NCBI GenBank assembly: GCA_045596365.1
Contig: JAZOCE010000024.1
Span: forward strand, 102,822 to 166,821
Length of the DNA stretch: 64,000 nt
Reading direction: 5' to 3'
From: RGIG4079 sp045596365
GTDB lineage: Bacteria; Bacteroidota; Bacteroidia; Bacteroidales; Muribaculaceae
The notes below the pieces were generated by a model. It was not told the DNA's origin and ran no database searches. It saw only the letters and a program-made list of their open reading frames with translations. Both the position numbers and the translations under genes were made by a program. Each line of letters begins with the position of its first letter. The first letter of the stretch is position 1. This document shows, piece by piece, positions 16,668 to 26,753 of this stretch.

Positions 16668-18710
16668 TTACTTGACTTGCGCACCGGGAACAACCGGAGC
16701 TGTCGGACCTATTACAACGAGAGAGCTGTCGGCATTTTCTGCCGAGAGAATCATACCTTGCGATACTACACCCTTCAATTTGCGAGGAGCAAGATTAGCA
16801 ATAAAGCAAACTTGCTTACCAATCAAATCTTCAGGCTGGTAATATTTAGCAATACCTGAAACGATAGTACGAGTACCCATACCATCATCAATTAAGAATT
16901 GCAATAATTTATCGGCTTTAGGGACTTTTTTGCACTCCAATACTGTACCAACACGCAAATCGGCTTTCATAAATGTATCAAAATCAACATCCTCTTGTTG
17001 TGGAGCTGCTTTGAAATTCTTAACCTTGTTTTCCTCTTTGATGCGTTCCAAGCGTTGAATTTGAGCATCGATAGCCTCATCTTCAATCTTTTCAAACAAC
17101 AATTCTGCAGGAGCGATAGTATCACCGGCGTTAAGAATATCTGAGGCACCGAGTTTTGACCAATTTGCAGAACTCATACCAAGCAAGTCGCGTAATTTTT
17201 CAGCCATAAACGGCAAGAATGGCTCAAATGCAATAGCAATGTTGGCACATATTTGCAATGCGACATTCATAATTGTTGCCACACGTTCCATGTCGGTCTT
17301 AGCCAACTTCCATGGCTCTGTCTCTTGCAAATAGCGATTACCTAAACGAGCAATCTCCATCGCATCTTTCAATGCTTCGCGGAAGTGGAATGTATCAAGA
17401 TTTGCACTCAAAGAATCCTTAGATGCTACGATATCAGCAAACAATTGTTTGTCAACATCAGTATATTCGCCGGCAGCAGGAACTTTGCCTTCAAAATATT
17501 TGTGAGTCAAAACAATAGCACGATTAACAAAGTTACCAAGCACAGCAACGAGCTCATTGTTGTTGCGAGCTTGGAAATCACGCCATGTAAAGTCATTATC
17601 CTTTGTTTCAGGAGCATTAGCTGTCAACACATAGCGCAACACATCTTGTTTTCCGGGGAAATCTATAAGATACTCATGCAACCACACCGCCCAATTGCGA
17701 GAAGTTGAAATCTTATCACCTTCAAGATTCAAGAACTCATTAGCTGGCACATTGTCAGGCAATTGGAAATTATCGCCGTAAGCCATCATCATCGCTGGGA
17801 ACACGATACAGTGGAACACGATATTATCTTTTCCAATAAAGTTTATGATGCGAGTTTCTGGATCTTTCCAGTATGTTTGCCATGTATTAGGGAGCAACTC
17901 TTTAGTGTTTGAGATGTATCCGATGGGAGCATCAAACCACACATACAGCACCTTCCCTTCAGCACCATCAACTGGAACAGGCACACCCCATTTCAAGTCG
18001 CGGCTCACCGCACGAGGTTGCAACCCGAGGTCAATCCATGATTTACATTGACCATATACATTTGACTTCCACTCTTTGTGTCCGTCCAAAATCCACTTGC
18101 TCAAAGCAGGCTCCCACTTATCGAGAGGCAAGAACCAGTGTTTAGTCTCTTTCAACACAATGGGGCTATCGGTCAACGTAGAGCGAGGATTAATCAAATC
18201 AGTAGCGTTCAATGATGTTCCGCAAGCCTCACATTGGTCCCCATAGGCACGTTCATTGCCACAATGAGGACAAGTACCCATCACATAGCGGTCAGCAAGG
18301 AATTCGCCTGCAGTTTCGTCGTAAGGTTGCATAGATGTTTTTTCTACAAACTCACCTTTATCATAAAGATGGCGGAAAAACTCGCTTGCTGTCTCATGAT
18401 GAATATCTGATGTTGTGCGTGAATATATATCAAAAGAAATGCCCAATCCTGCCATTGACTCCTTGATGATTGAGTGATAACGGTCAACAATATCTTGAGG
18501 AGTTACACCCTCAGCACGAGCTTTTATAGTAATGGGCACACCATGTTCATCACTACCGCCTATCATTATCACATCCTCACCCTTAAGACGCATATAGCGA
18601 GCATAGATATCAGCGGGAACATAAACACCTGCTAAGTGTCCGATGTGAACAGGGCCATTAGCATATGGCAATGCAGTAGTAATCAACGTGCGTTTAAATT
18701 TCTTTTCCAT
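16668..18710 (-). CDS. metG: Methionyl-tRNA synthetase with C-terminal tRNA-binding domain
   Basis: This 680-residue class I synthetase has the HIGH motif (GPVHIGHL), a zinc knuckle with CPHCGNERAYGDQCEACG, and KISTS in place of KMSKS, the form usual in Bacteroidetes. The C-terminal 110 residues form an EMAP-II-like tRNA-binding domain (KADLRVGTVLECKKVPKADK) that also makes the enzyme dimeric. The start is set at the ATG at 18710. An upstream TTG in frame at 18722 is less likely. A promoter box lies 29 bases upstream. It is probably transcribed with ansA. Confidence 0.95.
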   Translation of the reverse strand: MEKKFKRTLITTALPYANGPVHIGHLAGVYVPADIYARYMRLKGEDVIMIGGSDEHGVPITIKARAEGVTPQDIVDRYHSIIKESMAGLGISFDIYSRTTSDIHHETASEFFRHLYDKGEFVEKTSMQPYDETAGEFLADRYVMGTCPHCGNERAYGDQCEACGTSLNATDLINPRSTLTDSPIVLKETKHWFLPLDKWEPALSKWILDGHKEWKSNVYGQCKSWIDLGLQPRAVSRDLKWGVPVPVDGAEGKVLYVWFDAPIGYISNTKELLPNTWQTYWKDPETRIINFIGKDNIVFHCIVFPAMMMAYGDNFQLPDNVPANEFLNLEGDKISTSRNWAVWLHEYLIDFPGKQDVLRYVLTANAPETKDNDFTWRDFQARNNNELVAVLGNFVNRAIVLTHKYFEGKVPAAGEYTDVDKQLFADIVASKDSLSANLDTFHFREALKDAMEIARLGNRYLQETEPWKLAKTDMERVATIMNVALQICANIAIAFEPFLPFMAEKLRDLLGMSSANWSKLGASDILNAGDTIAPAELLFEKIEDEAIDAQIQRLERIKEENKVKNFKAAPQQEDVDFDTFMKADLRVGTVLECKKVPKADKLLQFLIDDGMGTRTIVSGIAKYYQPEDLIGKQVCFIANLAPRKLKGVVSQGMILSAENADSSLVVIGPTAPVVPGAQVK

Positions 18711-18739
18711 CTTAATCTTCAATTTTTATTTTCTAATTG

Positions 18740-18747
18740 CAAAGATA
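18740..18747 (-). promoter_or_regulatory. Minus-7 box (TATCTTTG) for metG
   Basis: On the minus strand the box is TATCTTTG, with a TTGG about 19 bases upstream (18767-18770). Confidence 0.75.
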
Positions 18748-18794
18748 CAACAAAAGAGGAATGTAACCAATTGTTTTAGGCATCATTGCAAAAT

Positions 18795-18823
18795 AAAAGC
18801 ATGCCCTCTCCAGGCATGCTTTT
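18795..18823 (-). terminator. Terminator of the efflux-lpxA operon
   Basis: An 11-bp stem (18795-18805 with 18813-18823) has a 7-base loop. Read on the minus strand it ends in a T-rich run, 32 bases after the lpxA stop codon. Confidence 0.88.
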
Positions 18824-18854
18824 CGAGAAAAGTTAGTTTGTTATGCTTGTTGTG

Positions 18855-19640
18855 TTACATTAGTTCTTGGGGGATTGCAACTATTTTGAGGTCACAATTG
18901 CGAATAAAATCAGTAATTGATTTACGAATTGGAGTATCAGGTACATCTGCTTCGATGCGACGAAGTGCATTAAACACCGATGTTCCACATTGATAGACAT
19001 GGCGATAAGCCTTTGCAATATCATCAATTTGGTCTTCTGAAAATCCTTCTTTACGCATTATTACAGCATTTATTCCATAATAGCTTGCCGGATTATGAGC
19101 TATGATAACATATGGTGGAACATTATTTCCAAGTCGGCATCCGCCTTTAATCAATGCCCAATCACCAATTTTGCACTTCTCATGCAACATTGAATTTGAC
19201 GACATAATAACACATTCGCCAATCTCTGTATCTCCGGCTATTTTTACACCATTACCTATCACACATTTACCCTTAACATTGCAATCATGTCCAATGTGAG
19301 TTTCTGCCATGATAAATATATCATTACCAATGTGTGTAGCTTGACCTTCGCGAATACTGCGATTGATGATCACCTGCTCACGAATTACATTATTGTCTCC
19401 AATAAGGCAATATGTTTCCTCGCCTTTCCAACGAAAATCTTGAGGGTCAGCACCTATTATTGAACCTTGATAAATCTTATTGTTTTTGCCCATGCGTGTA
19501 CCATGAATTATGCTTGTATAAGACATAATTTCACAGCCATCGCCTATTTCTACATTTTCATCAATGTAGGCAAAAGGGTGAATTGTAACGTTTTGGCCGA
19601 TTTTTGCCGACGGATTAACGTATGCTAATGGACTAATCAT
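18855..19640 (-). CDS. lpxA: Acyl-ACP:UDP-N-acetylglucosamine O-acyltransferase (LpxA family)
   Basis: This 261-residue left-handed beta-helix protein is built of hexapeptide repeats starting ISPLAYVNPSAKIG and has the catalytic His118 in AETHIGHDC. LpxA transfers a hydroxyacyl chain to the 3-OH of UDP-GlcNAc, the first step of lipid A synthesis. The C-terminal helical part (SEDQIDDIAKAYRHVY) is also typical. The location is odd: it lies 21 bases downstream of the outer-membrane factor of an RND pump rather than with lpxD, lpxC and fabZ. It may therefore be a second, efflux-linked paralogue; I cannot check the rest of the genome. Confidence 0.88.
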   Translation of the reverse strand: MISPLAYVNPSAKIGQNVTIHPFAYIDENVEIGDGCEIMSYTSIIHGTRMGKNNKIYQGSIIGADPQDFRWKGEETYCLIGDNNVIREQVIINRSIREGQATHIGNDIFIMAETHIGHDCNVKGKCVIGNGVKIAGDTEIGECVIMSSNSMLHEKCKIGDWALIKGGCRLGNNVPPYVIIAHNPASYYGINAVIMRKEGFSEDQIDDIAKAYRHVYQCGTSVFNALRRIEADVPDTPIRKSITDFIRNCDLKIVAIPQELM

Positions 19641-19661
19641 GGTTATATCGATTTAAATAAA

Positions 19662-21044
19662 TTATTGACGACCTCCTCCGAGTGATTGATATAGATTTAT
19701 TACAGCTTGTTGTCTTGACAGCTCACATGAGATTTGCGACATTTGAGCCGACAAAAGACTTGTTTGAGCATTCAACACTTCAAGATATGTAGCCGTTCCC
19801 AAAGATAGCAATTCTTGAGTATATTCTACTGATTTTTCAAGATTTTCAACTTGCGAAGCTAGCAATTTTGATTTTTCCTCACTTTTTTGGTACATAGTCA
19901 TCGCATTGCTCACTTCAGCACTTGCGCTCATTAATGCATATTCAAAATTGTTCATTGCTTGTTTTTGTTGAGCTTTTGTTGCTTCAAGACGAGCAATATT
20001 AGCTCCGCGAGCAAACAATGGCATAGTCAATGAGCCTGCAAGTTGAACAAATGTTTCAGCGGGATTAACAATTACAGAGCCGAGTAGGTTGGTAAATCCT
20101 CCATTGGCCGTAATTGACAAACCGGGATAGAAAGCTGAACGAGCCTGATTTGTTGCATAGTAAGCAATTGCCACATTTTGTTCCGCTGCACGAACATCAG
20201 GACGAGCCGCAAGTTCTTTCATAGGCACACCTTCACGCATCATCGCCGGCGCATTGAGTGTTGCCGTAGAAGAAATGTTCCATCGTTGAGGCATCACATT
20301 CATCAACAATGACATTGTGTTGTGAGCATTGTTAATCGCTACCTCAAGGTCAGTGATAGACGCAAGGATGCTATAATAGTTAGCAGTGCTTTGAACAACA
20401 CCTGCCTCATTTGTACGACCTGCAAGTTTTAAATTTTTCATCACTTCAACACTTTCCTTCCAGTTTTCGGCAGTTTGACAGCTCACTTCAAGTTGTCGTT
20501 CAAGAGAAGCTATTGCATAGTAGCAATTTGCTACTCCGGCAATGATTTGAGAGCGCACAGCTTGTTGATAAGCCTCACTTTGAAGCACAGCTGCCTTAGC
20601 ACCACGTTTAGTATTCAACAACTTACCGAAGATATCAATCTCCCAACTCACCGCCATTGGCAATTGATAGGTCCATGTAAATTTAGACTCTGCATAAGAA
20701 ACACCTGCACCATTGGGAGCTAAGGCCACCGATGGCAAATAACTCAATCGAGCTCCTTTGAGTTGAGCATGAGCCACATCAATATTCAACTTTGCATTTT
20801 GCAAATTTGTATTGTTTTCAAGTGCTTGATTTATGAGATCAACCAACACAGGATCTGTAAACACTTGCTGCCACTGAAGGTTACCAAAGGCCGCAGAGTC
20901 AATTTCTGCGTCTTTGGCTTGTACATATTCTTGAGCGAGCGCATTATCTTCAGGCATGTCAAATTTATTGTAAATATGACAGCTTGAAAGCATAGTCAAA
21001 CTTAGTCCAACTACTGCTATGCGTGATATATTTTTTATTGTCAT
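19662..21044 (-). CDS. RND efflux outer-membrane factor, OprM/TolC-like lipoprotein
   Basis: The 460-residue protein has a lipoprotein signal ending LSSC (Cys22) and then two repeats of the outer-membrane efflux protein fold, with long helical hairpins (LVDLINQALENNTNLQNAKLN and a matching second half around ARLEATKAQQKQAMNNFEYAL). It forms the trimeric channel of the tripartite pump. It is third in the operon, 21 bases after the pump gene and 21 before lpxA. Confidence 0.93.
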   Translation of the reverse strand: MTIKNISRIAVVGLSLTMLSSCHIYNKFDMPEDNALAQEYVQAKDAEIDSAAFGNLQWQQVFTDPVLVDLINQALENNTNLQNAKLNIDVAHAQLKGARLSYLPSVALAPNGAGVSYAESKFTWTYQLPMAVSWEIDIFGKLLNTKRGAKAAVLQSEAYQQAVRSQIIAGVANCYYAIASLERQLEVSCQTAENWKESVEVMKNLKLAGRTNEAGVVQSTANYYSILASITDLEVAINNAHNTMSLLMNVMPQRWNISSTATLNAPAMMREGVPMKELAARPDVRAAEQNVAIAYYATNQARSAFYPGLSITANGGFTNLLGSVIVNPAETFVQLAGSLTMPLFARGANIARLEATKAQQKQAMNNFEYALMSASAEVSNAMTMYQKSEEKSKLLASQVENLEKSVEYTQELLSLGTATYLEVLNAQTSLLSAQMSQISCELSRQQAVINLYQSLGGGRQ

Positions 21045-21065
21045 GACAATATTAATGCTAAGTTA

Positions 21066-24000
21066 TTATTTACGTGAATATTGTTCGATTTCTGAACTTA
21101 TACCTTGATTATTTGTATCTTCCCACTTGAGAGGAGTAAATTTCTCTTGAATAGCTTGGAATATCACAAACAACGCGGGCACTATCAATACTTGGAATAT
21201 CATACCGATTAACATACCGCCAATAGAACCGGCACCAAGAGCATTATTACCATTAGCACCTACTCCTGATGCAAACATCAATGGAAGAAGACCTATAATC
21301 AACGCCAACGATGTCATCAAAATCGGGCGTAAACGAGCAGCAGCTCCGGCAACGGCAGCATTAATAATACTCATACCGGTGCGACGACGTTCAACGGCAA
21401 ACTCTACAATCAAAATAGCATTCTTAGCCAACAAACCGATGAGCATAATCAATGCAATCTGCAAATAGATATTATTGTTGATATCAAACATCCAGGCAAA
21501 AATAAATGTACCCATCAAGCCGAATGGAATAGAAAGAATTACCGCCAATGGCAAAATGTAACTTTCATATTGGGCACTCAACAATAGATAAACAAACAAT
21601 AGACACAATCCGAAGATTATTGCGGTTGCACTACCTGAAGAACTCTTTTCTTCTCGAGTCATACCTGAGTACTCAATACCATAACCTTGTGGAAGGGTTT
21701 CAGCAGCCACTCGTTCAATAGCGGCAATAGCATCACCCGATGAATAACCCTCGTTAGGAGTTCCATTGACAGCAATAGTTTGGAACATATTGAAACGATT
21801 TAACAAGTCGGGGCCATACACTTTGGTAAGCTTCACAAAATTTGAAATAGGAGCCATCTCTGCACCATTACGCACCTTGATACTATTAAGCGTTTCAGGA
21901 GATACGCGTGATTCTGGTGTCGCTTGCATCATTACACGATATAATTTACCAAAGCGGTTGAAGTTTGAAACATACATACCACCATAGTAACCTTGCAATG
22001 TTGACAAAATAGTTGATGGACTGATACCTGCTTGCTTACATTTAGCAACATCTACATCTACTTGATATTGGGGGAACGATGGATTAAATGTAGTGTAAGC
22101 CATTTGGATTTCAGGTTGTTGATTTAGCTTAGCAAGGAATCCTTGTGTTACATTAAAGAACTTATTAATATCACCACCTGTTTTGTCAAGCATTTGCAAG
22201 CTGAAACCATTTGTAACAGAATATCCCGGAATCATAGGAGGAGCAAAGAACATTACACGTCCATCTTTCACTTGTTGCCCCACCATTCCATATAATTGTT
22301 GGATAATCTTAGCAGCACTTTCGTCTTTTGAGCGTTCTTCCCAATTTTTCAACTTGATAAGGAATGTACCATAAGTAGCACCTTGACCGGCAACGAAGCT
22401 ATAACCATTGATAAGCACGCGCGTTTCTACTGCTGGAATTTGAGCAATAATCTTGTCAACTTGGTCAAGCAACTCACCTGTGCGTTCTTGTGATGTAGCA
22501 GGAGGCATATCCACCACGCAGAAAATAGTACCGGTATCTTCGTCTGGCACAAGTGCTGTTGGAGTTGTTGACATGAGCCATACAAGCATTGCAATTGCTC
22601 CGGCTACAATCAACATTGATAGTTTTTTAGCTTTGATAAAGAAACTGATATATCCTTTATATTTACCTAAAAGCTTATCATAAGCAGCATTAAATCCTGT
22701 GTGGAAACGTTGCATAAATGTTGTTTTCTTCTCACCATGTTCTTCATGAGGTTTCAAGAACACAGCACACAACGCAGGAGACAGTGTTAACGCATTGACA
22801 GCCGAGAAGCCGATTGCAATAGCCATTGTCAAACCAAATTGTTGATAGAATACACCGGCAGTTCCAGGCATGAATGACACAGGGATAAACACAAGCATCA
22901 TTACAAGCGTGATAGAGATAATTGCACCACCTATCTCACCCATTGCATCAATAGACGCCTTGCGTGCCGATTTATATCCCACATCAAGCTTGGCATGAAC
23001 CGCCTCGACGACCACAATCGCGTCATCAACCACAATCGCAATCGCCAGCACAAGAGCCGACAATGTGATCAAGTTAACAGAGAATCCTATTAACTGCATC
23101 ACAAAGAATGTACCGACAAGAGCTACAGGAATTGCAATAGCAGGGATGATCGTAGAACGCATATCTTGCAAGAAGATATACACTACAATAAACACAAGGA
23201 AGAATGCCTCAAACAAAGTTTTCAACACTTCGTGGATTGACGCTTCAAGGAACTCATTAGAGTTCATTGGAACACTGATTTTCAACCCTTCAGGGAGAGT
23301 TTTTTCTGCTTCTTCAAGATATGCAAGAACGTTCTTGATAATTTCTGTCGCATTTGAGCCCGGAGTTTGAAAAAGCATTGCTGTTGCAGCAGGATAGCCA
23401 TTTAGTTTATTTGAGAATCCATAAGACACACGCCCAAGTTCTACATCAGCTACATCTTTCAAGTAGAGGACATCTCCACCTGTATTGGCTTTAATTACAA
23501 TATTTTCAAATTCTTCAGGTGTTACAAGACGACCTTTATACTTCATGATATATTGGAAACTTTGCTCTCCTCTTTCGCCAAATTGACCGGGAGCAGCCTC
23601 AATATTTTGCTCAGCAAGCGCAGCTGTAATATCGCTTGGCATCAAACCATACTGCGCCATCACATCAGGTTTCAACCATATGCGCATTGAATAGTCGGCA
23701 CCCAAAACCATTGCATCACCCACTCCTGAAATACGTTGAACAGCCGGGATGATGTTAATCTTCATGTAGTTCTCAATAAACTCATTATCATAAGAGTCAT
23801 TTGTTGAATACAAGCCTATTGCCATCAACATTGATGTCATACGTTTTTGAGTGATGACACCCACCTTTGTTACTTCGGCAGGGAGAAAACCTTGAGCTTT
23901 AGCTACTCGGTTTTGCACGTCAATGGCAGCCATATCCACATCATAACCTTGCTTGAAATACACAGTAATAGTAGCACTACCTGTATTTGTTGCAACAGAG

Positions 24001-24239
24001 GTCATGTAAGTCATGTTTTGAGCTCCATTGATTTGTTCTTCAAGAGGAGCAATAACTGAATTTTGCACCGCTTGAGCATTAGCTCCAGTATAAGTAGTTG
24101 TTACCGAAATTGTAGGAGGAGCAAGGTCGGGATATTGAGTTACTGGAAGTGAAATCAATCCAATAACCCCCAACAATACGATAAATATTGAGATAACCGT
24201 CGATAGCACCGGGCGGTTAATAAAATTATCTAATTTCAT
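21066..24239 (-). CDS. RND multidrug efflux pump, inner-membrane transporter (AcrB/MexB-like)
   Basis: At 1057 residues this has the full length of HAE1-type pumps, with twelve membrane segments in two halves and two large periplasmic loops. The proton-relay residues are intact: the Asp-Asp pair in LAIAIVVDDAIVVVEAV (TM4) and the Lys in IGLLAKNAILIVEF (TM10). It should export hydrophobic drugs, bile salts or detergents using the proton gradient, a sensible job for a gut bacterium. It lies 43 bases after the adaptor gene. No regulator gene is adjacent. Substrates are not predictable. Confidence 0.95.
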   Translation of the reverse strand: MKLDNFINRPVLSTVISIFIVLLGVIGLISLPVTQYPDLAPPTISVTTTYTGANAQAVQNSVIAPLEEQINGAQNMTYMTSVATNTGSATITVYFKQGYDVDMAAIDVQNRVAKAQGFLPAEVTKVGVITQKRMTSMLMAIGLYSTNDSYDNEFIENYMKINIIPAVQRISGVGDAMVLGADYSMRIWLKPDVMAQYGLMPSDITAALAEQNIEAAPGQFGERGEQSFQYIMKYKGRLVTPEEFENIVIKANTGGDVLYLKDVADVELGRVSYGFSNKLNGYPAATAMLFQTPGSNATEIIKNVLAYLEEAEKTLPEGLKISVPMNSNEFLEASIHEVLKTLFEAFFLVFIVVYIFLQDMRSTIIPAIAIPVALVGTFFVMQLIGFSVNLITLSALVLAIAIVVDDAIVVVEAVHAKLDVGYKSARKASIDAMGEIGGAIISITLVMMLVFIPVSFMPGTAGVFYQQFGLTMAIAIGFSAVNALTLSPALCAVFLKPHEEHGEKKTTFMQRFHTGFNAAYDKLLGKYKGYISFFIKAKKLSMLIVAGAIAMLVWLMSTTPTALVPDEDTGTIFCVVDMPPATSQERTGELLDQVDKIIAQIPAVETRVLINGYSFVAGQGATYGTFLIKLKNWEERSKDESAAKIIQQLYGMVGQQVKDGRVMFFAPPMIPGYSVTNGFSLQMLDKTGGDINKFFNVTQGFLAKLNQQPEIQMAYTTFNPSFPQYQVDVDVAKCKQAGISPSTILSTLQGYYGGMYVSNFNRFGKLYRVMMQATPESRVSPETLNSIKVRNGAEMAPISNFVKLTKVYGPDLLNRFNMFQTIAVNGTPNEGYSSGDAIAAIERVAAETLPQGYGIEYSGMTREEKSSSGSATAIIFGLCLLFVYLLLSAQYESYILPLAVILSIPFGLMGTFIFAWMFDINNNIYLQIALIMLIGLLAKNAILIVEFAVERRRTGMSIINAAVAGAAARLRPILMTSLALIIGLLPLMFASGVGANGNNALGAGSIGGMLIGMIFQVLIVPALFVIFQAIQEKFTPLKWEDTNNQGISSEIEQYSRK

Positions 24240-24282
24240 TGTTAATTATCGATTAGTTTAACAAGTAGTTTGTTTCAACGCA

Positions 24283-25422
24283 TTACTGTTGAGGAGCAAC
24301 CTCTTTAGGCGTAATAGTCATACCATCTTTCAACGATATACCTACGCCTTCAACTGCGATGCGATCACCGACTTTAAGACCCGATGTTACCACGAAATTT
24401 TTACCATCATTCTGGCTCATAATTTCAATGCGAGTAGATGCCGTTTTATTTGAATCATTCACAACATACACATAACGCAAGTTTTGAATTTCAAAAGTAG
24501 CTTTCTGAGGAATAAGAATTGCGCTATCAACTTGATGAGGAATGAGAATTGTTCCTGTGCTTCCGCTACGCAACATGCCGTTTGTATTATTGAAAAGAGC
24601 ACGCACATTGGCCGCGCCTGTAGTGTTGTCAATCACACCTGAGATAGTAGCAATTTTCCCACTTTCGCCATATATTGTACCATCGGCAAGCTTAAGTTGT
24701 ACAGCAGGCATATCCTTGATTGCTTTGTCAAGAGTTGTTGCACCATTATCAGTCAACGAAAGGATATCTTTTTCATTCAAAGAAAAATAGGCATACACTT
24801 CTGAGTTGTCACTGATAGTTGTCAACGCTTGTGTTGAAGATGGAGAAGCAAGCGAACCTTCACGGTTAGGGATAGAACCCACAACACCTTCACAAGGAGC
24901 AGTAACCACAGTGTAGGCAAGGTTTTTCTTTGCATTTACAAGACCTGCTTCAGCCTGTGCAAGTTGAGCTTTTGCTTGAGCGAGAGCATTTTCAGCCATT
25001 TGCCACTCATATTCGCTGATGATATTCTTTCCGTAAAGCATCTTCTTGTTATCTGCTGTAAGTTGAGCTGTAGAGACAGCTGCATTAGCTACATTTACTG
25101 CCGCCTTAGCCGATTCAACAGCCGCTTCATATTGTACTTGATCAAGAGTGAACAATGCTTGACCTTTATGCACACGTTGACCCTCATCAACATGAACTTT
25201 AGTAATAAAACCTGTTACTTGAGGACGGATTGCTATATCAGTGCGCCCTTTGATTGTTGCTGGATAAGAATCTTCAAGATTTGCCGAGCCATAAGCTACT
25301 GTCATTGTCCCAATTTGCGGTGCAGGAACTTGTTGTTGCTGTGTGCCACTACAAGATGAGAGCATCATTACTGCAGTACTTGTTACAAACAAGCCCACTG
25401 CCTTTAATACCTTTACTTTCAT
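24283..25422 (-). CDS. RND efflux periplasmic adaptor (AcrA-like lipoprotein)
   Basis: This 379-residue protein begins with a lipoprotein signal ending LSSC (Cys24). The membrane-fusion-protein layout follows: lipoyl half (GFITKVHVDEGQRVHKGQALF), a helical hairpin of about 60 residues rich in Ala and Gln, the second lipoyl half, a beta-barrel and a membrane-proximal domain. It bridges the pump and the outer-membrane channel. It is the first gene of the operon and has its own promoter-like box. Confidence 0.94.
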   Translation of the reverse strand: MKVKVLKAVGLFVTSTAVMMLSSCSGTQQQQVPAPQIGTMTVAYGSANLEDSYPATIKGRTDIAIRPQVTGFITKVHVDEGQRVHKGQALFTLDQVQYEAAVESAKAAVNVANAAVSTAQLTADNKKMLYGKNIISEYEWQMAENALAQAKAQLAQAEAGLVNAKKNLAYTVVTAPCEGVVGSIPNREGSLASPSSTQALTTISDNSEVYAYFSLNEKDILSLTDNGATTLDKAIKDMPAVQLKLADGTIYGESGKIATISGVIDNTTGAANVRALFNNTNGMLRSGSTGTILIPHQVDSAILIPQKATFEIQNLRYVYVVNDSNKTASTRIEIMSQNDGKNFVVTSGLKVGDRIAVEGVGISLKDGMTITPKEVAPQQ

Positions 25423-25465
25423 ATCTTTTTACCTTTTATTATTTATTCCTATTTCAGTTTCGCCA

Positions 25466-25473
25466 CAAAAATA
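25466..25473 (-). promoter_or_regulatory. Minus-7 box (TATTTTTG) of the efflux-lpxA operon
   Basis: TATTTTTG on the minus strand fits TAnnTTTG, 43 bases before the adaptor ATG. No operator repeat stands out nearby. Confidence 0.5.
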
Positions 25474-25668
25474 CTCATTTTAAATTACAACATAAAACCG
25501 CTATAATATTATTATCCTTTTTTGTTTCTTTTTCCATCATTTTGACCAAACACAAACATCTTCAAGGAATAAACCGACAAAAATCAGAACTTTTAACCAA
25601 TCTTTAAATGATAGTTAAAACGAGATTGGTAACGTTCAAAAGAATGAGTATTGATAAGGAAAATTTAT

Positions 25669-26142
25669 TTACTCTTTACAATTCCCCTTGTAAAGAAGTA
25701 TGTTATCGACAGAATGAGTAACGATAAAAGGGGTAGATTGGCGTCGGGGACGAGGACTGAGATAATAGTAAAATGATAGTTGTTTGTCCCAAGATGGGAT
25801 GTGTAGCAAACGTGTTTCGCCAGCAGGGATTGCACACTCGATGGTATTTGTTGCTGAGTGCAATTGGCGTCCAGATAGATCGTAATAGTTGAATGTTATG
25901 GTAATAGCCTTTATCGTGCGATTGTAGAGATTGTTAACAAAAAAAGACTCGCGTCGAGAGGTGAGCGATTTGTCATATCCTGTAACTATGATTTTTGCTG
26001 TGTCAGGTACGATGGTATCATATTCTATTGCAATTATCTCAATATTGGAGGGCTTTGCTTTTAGACGTTTGCGAGTCGTCTTTTCTGCCAAGAGGGTGGA
26101 GCAGAAAACAGTCAATAGGAATATGATTATCAGTCGGCACAT
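25669..26142 (-). CDS. Unknown secreted protein, last gene of the phoH operon
   Basis: I do not recognise this 157-residue protein. It opens with a signal peptide (MCRLIIIFLLTVFCSTLLA) and continues with a beta-rich domain containing the pattern NNLYNRTIKAITITFNYYDL, which resembles an immunoglobulin-like or transthyretin-like sandwich. It probably sits in the periplasm or on the outer membrane. The ATG at 26142 is preferred over an upstream in-frame codon at 26184 because only it gives a clean signal peptide. It starts 2 bases after the stop of the preceding gene. Confidence 0.75.
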   Translation of the reverse strand: MCRLIIIFLLTVFCSTLLAEKTTRKRLKAKPSNIEIIAIEYDTIVPDTAKIIVTGYDKSLTSRRESFFVNNLYNRTIKAITITFNYYDLSGRQLHSATNTIECAIPAGETRLLHIPSWDKQLSFYYYLSPRPRRQSTPFIVTHSVDNILLYKGNCKE

Positions 26143-26144
26143 AG

Positions 26145-26741
26145 TTATAGGTATCTTGGTGTGGGATTGTGGTCTACCTCGCAAGGGAAAATCTTAATAC
26201 ATCCATTCATATCTTCAGGGCGATTGTCTTGTGTCGAGATCGAATATCGGAACATGTATGGAACCATTCGCCATAGGTTAATCTTCACTCCTGTTTTATG
26301 CTCTACAAATGATAGGCGTCCATCGTCGGAATGTTTCAAGATGAATTTTTTGGGTGAGCTTAGGTGTAATCCCCCATCAAAAACGGTATAGATGCGAGCG
26401 TCATAATACCCTTTCTTTGCCGAAGGTATCATGTAACCCATCACCGTGCCGGGGCGCACCGAGAGTCGAGGTGATTGTATAACCACTAAGCGGTAACGTA
26501 TAGCACCATCATCGCGGTAATTATCAGGGATAAAACGTTCTATAACGACTTGTGCACCATCGGTGGGGAATTGCCAAATTCCCTCTATATTGTCAAGTGG
26601 CATCGATTGCAGGCGTGTCTCGACATTGCCTCGCTCATAGCTATTAAGTCGTTCCGATGTCAAAGGAATGTCATCAAGATTGAATGCAAATAGTCTTAAT
26701 CCGCATAGCAATGCACATATCAACATTCCACATCGAGCCAT
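26145..26741 (-). CDS. Unknown secreted protein of the phoH operon
   Basis: This 198-residue protein has an N-terminal signal peptide (CGMLICALLCGLRLFA) and no recognised domain. The mature part contains GIWQFPTDGAQVVIER, a pattern common in lipocalin-like or DUF-type beta-barrel proteins that begin with a G-x-W motif, so a small lipocalin-like fold is possible. It lies 12 bases after the DUF3078 gene and 2 bases before the next unknown gene, indicating one transcript. Confidence 0.75.
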   Translation of the reverse strand: MARCGMLICALLCGLRLFAFNLDDIPLTSERLNSYERGNVETRLQSMPLDNIEGIWQFPTDGAQVVIERFIPDNYRDDGAIRYRLVVIQSPRLSVRPGTVMGYMIPSAKKGYYDARIYTVFDGGLHLSSPKKFILKHSDDGRLSFVEHKTGVKINLWRMVPYMFRYSISTQDNRPEDMNGCIKIFPCEVDHNPTPRYL

Positions 26742-26753
26742 ATCAGAGAGAGA

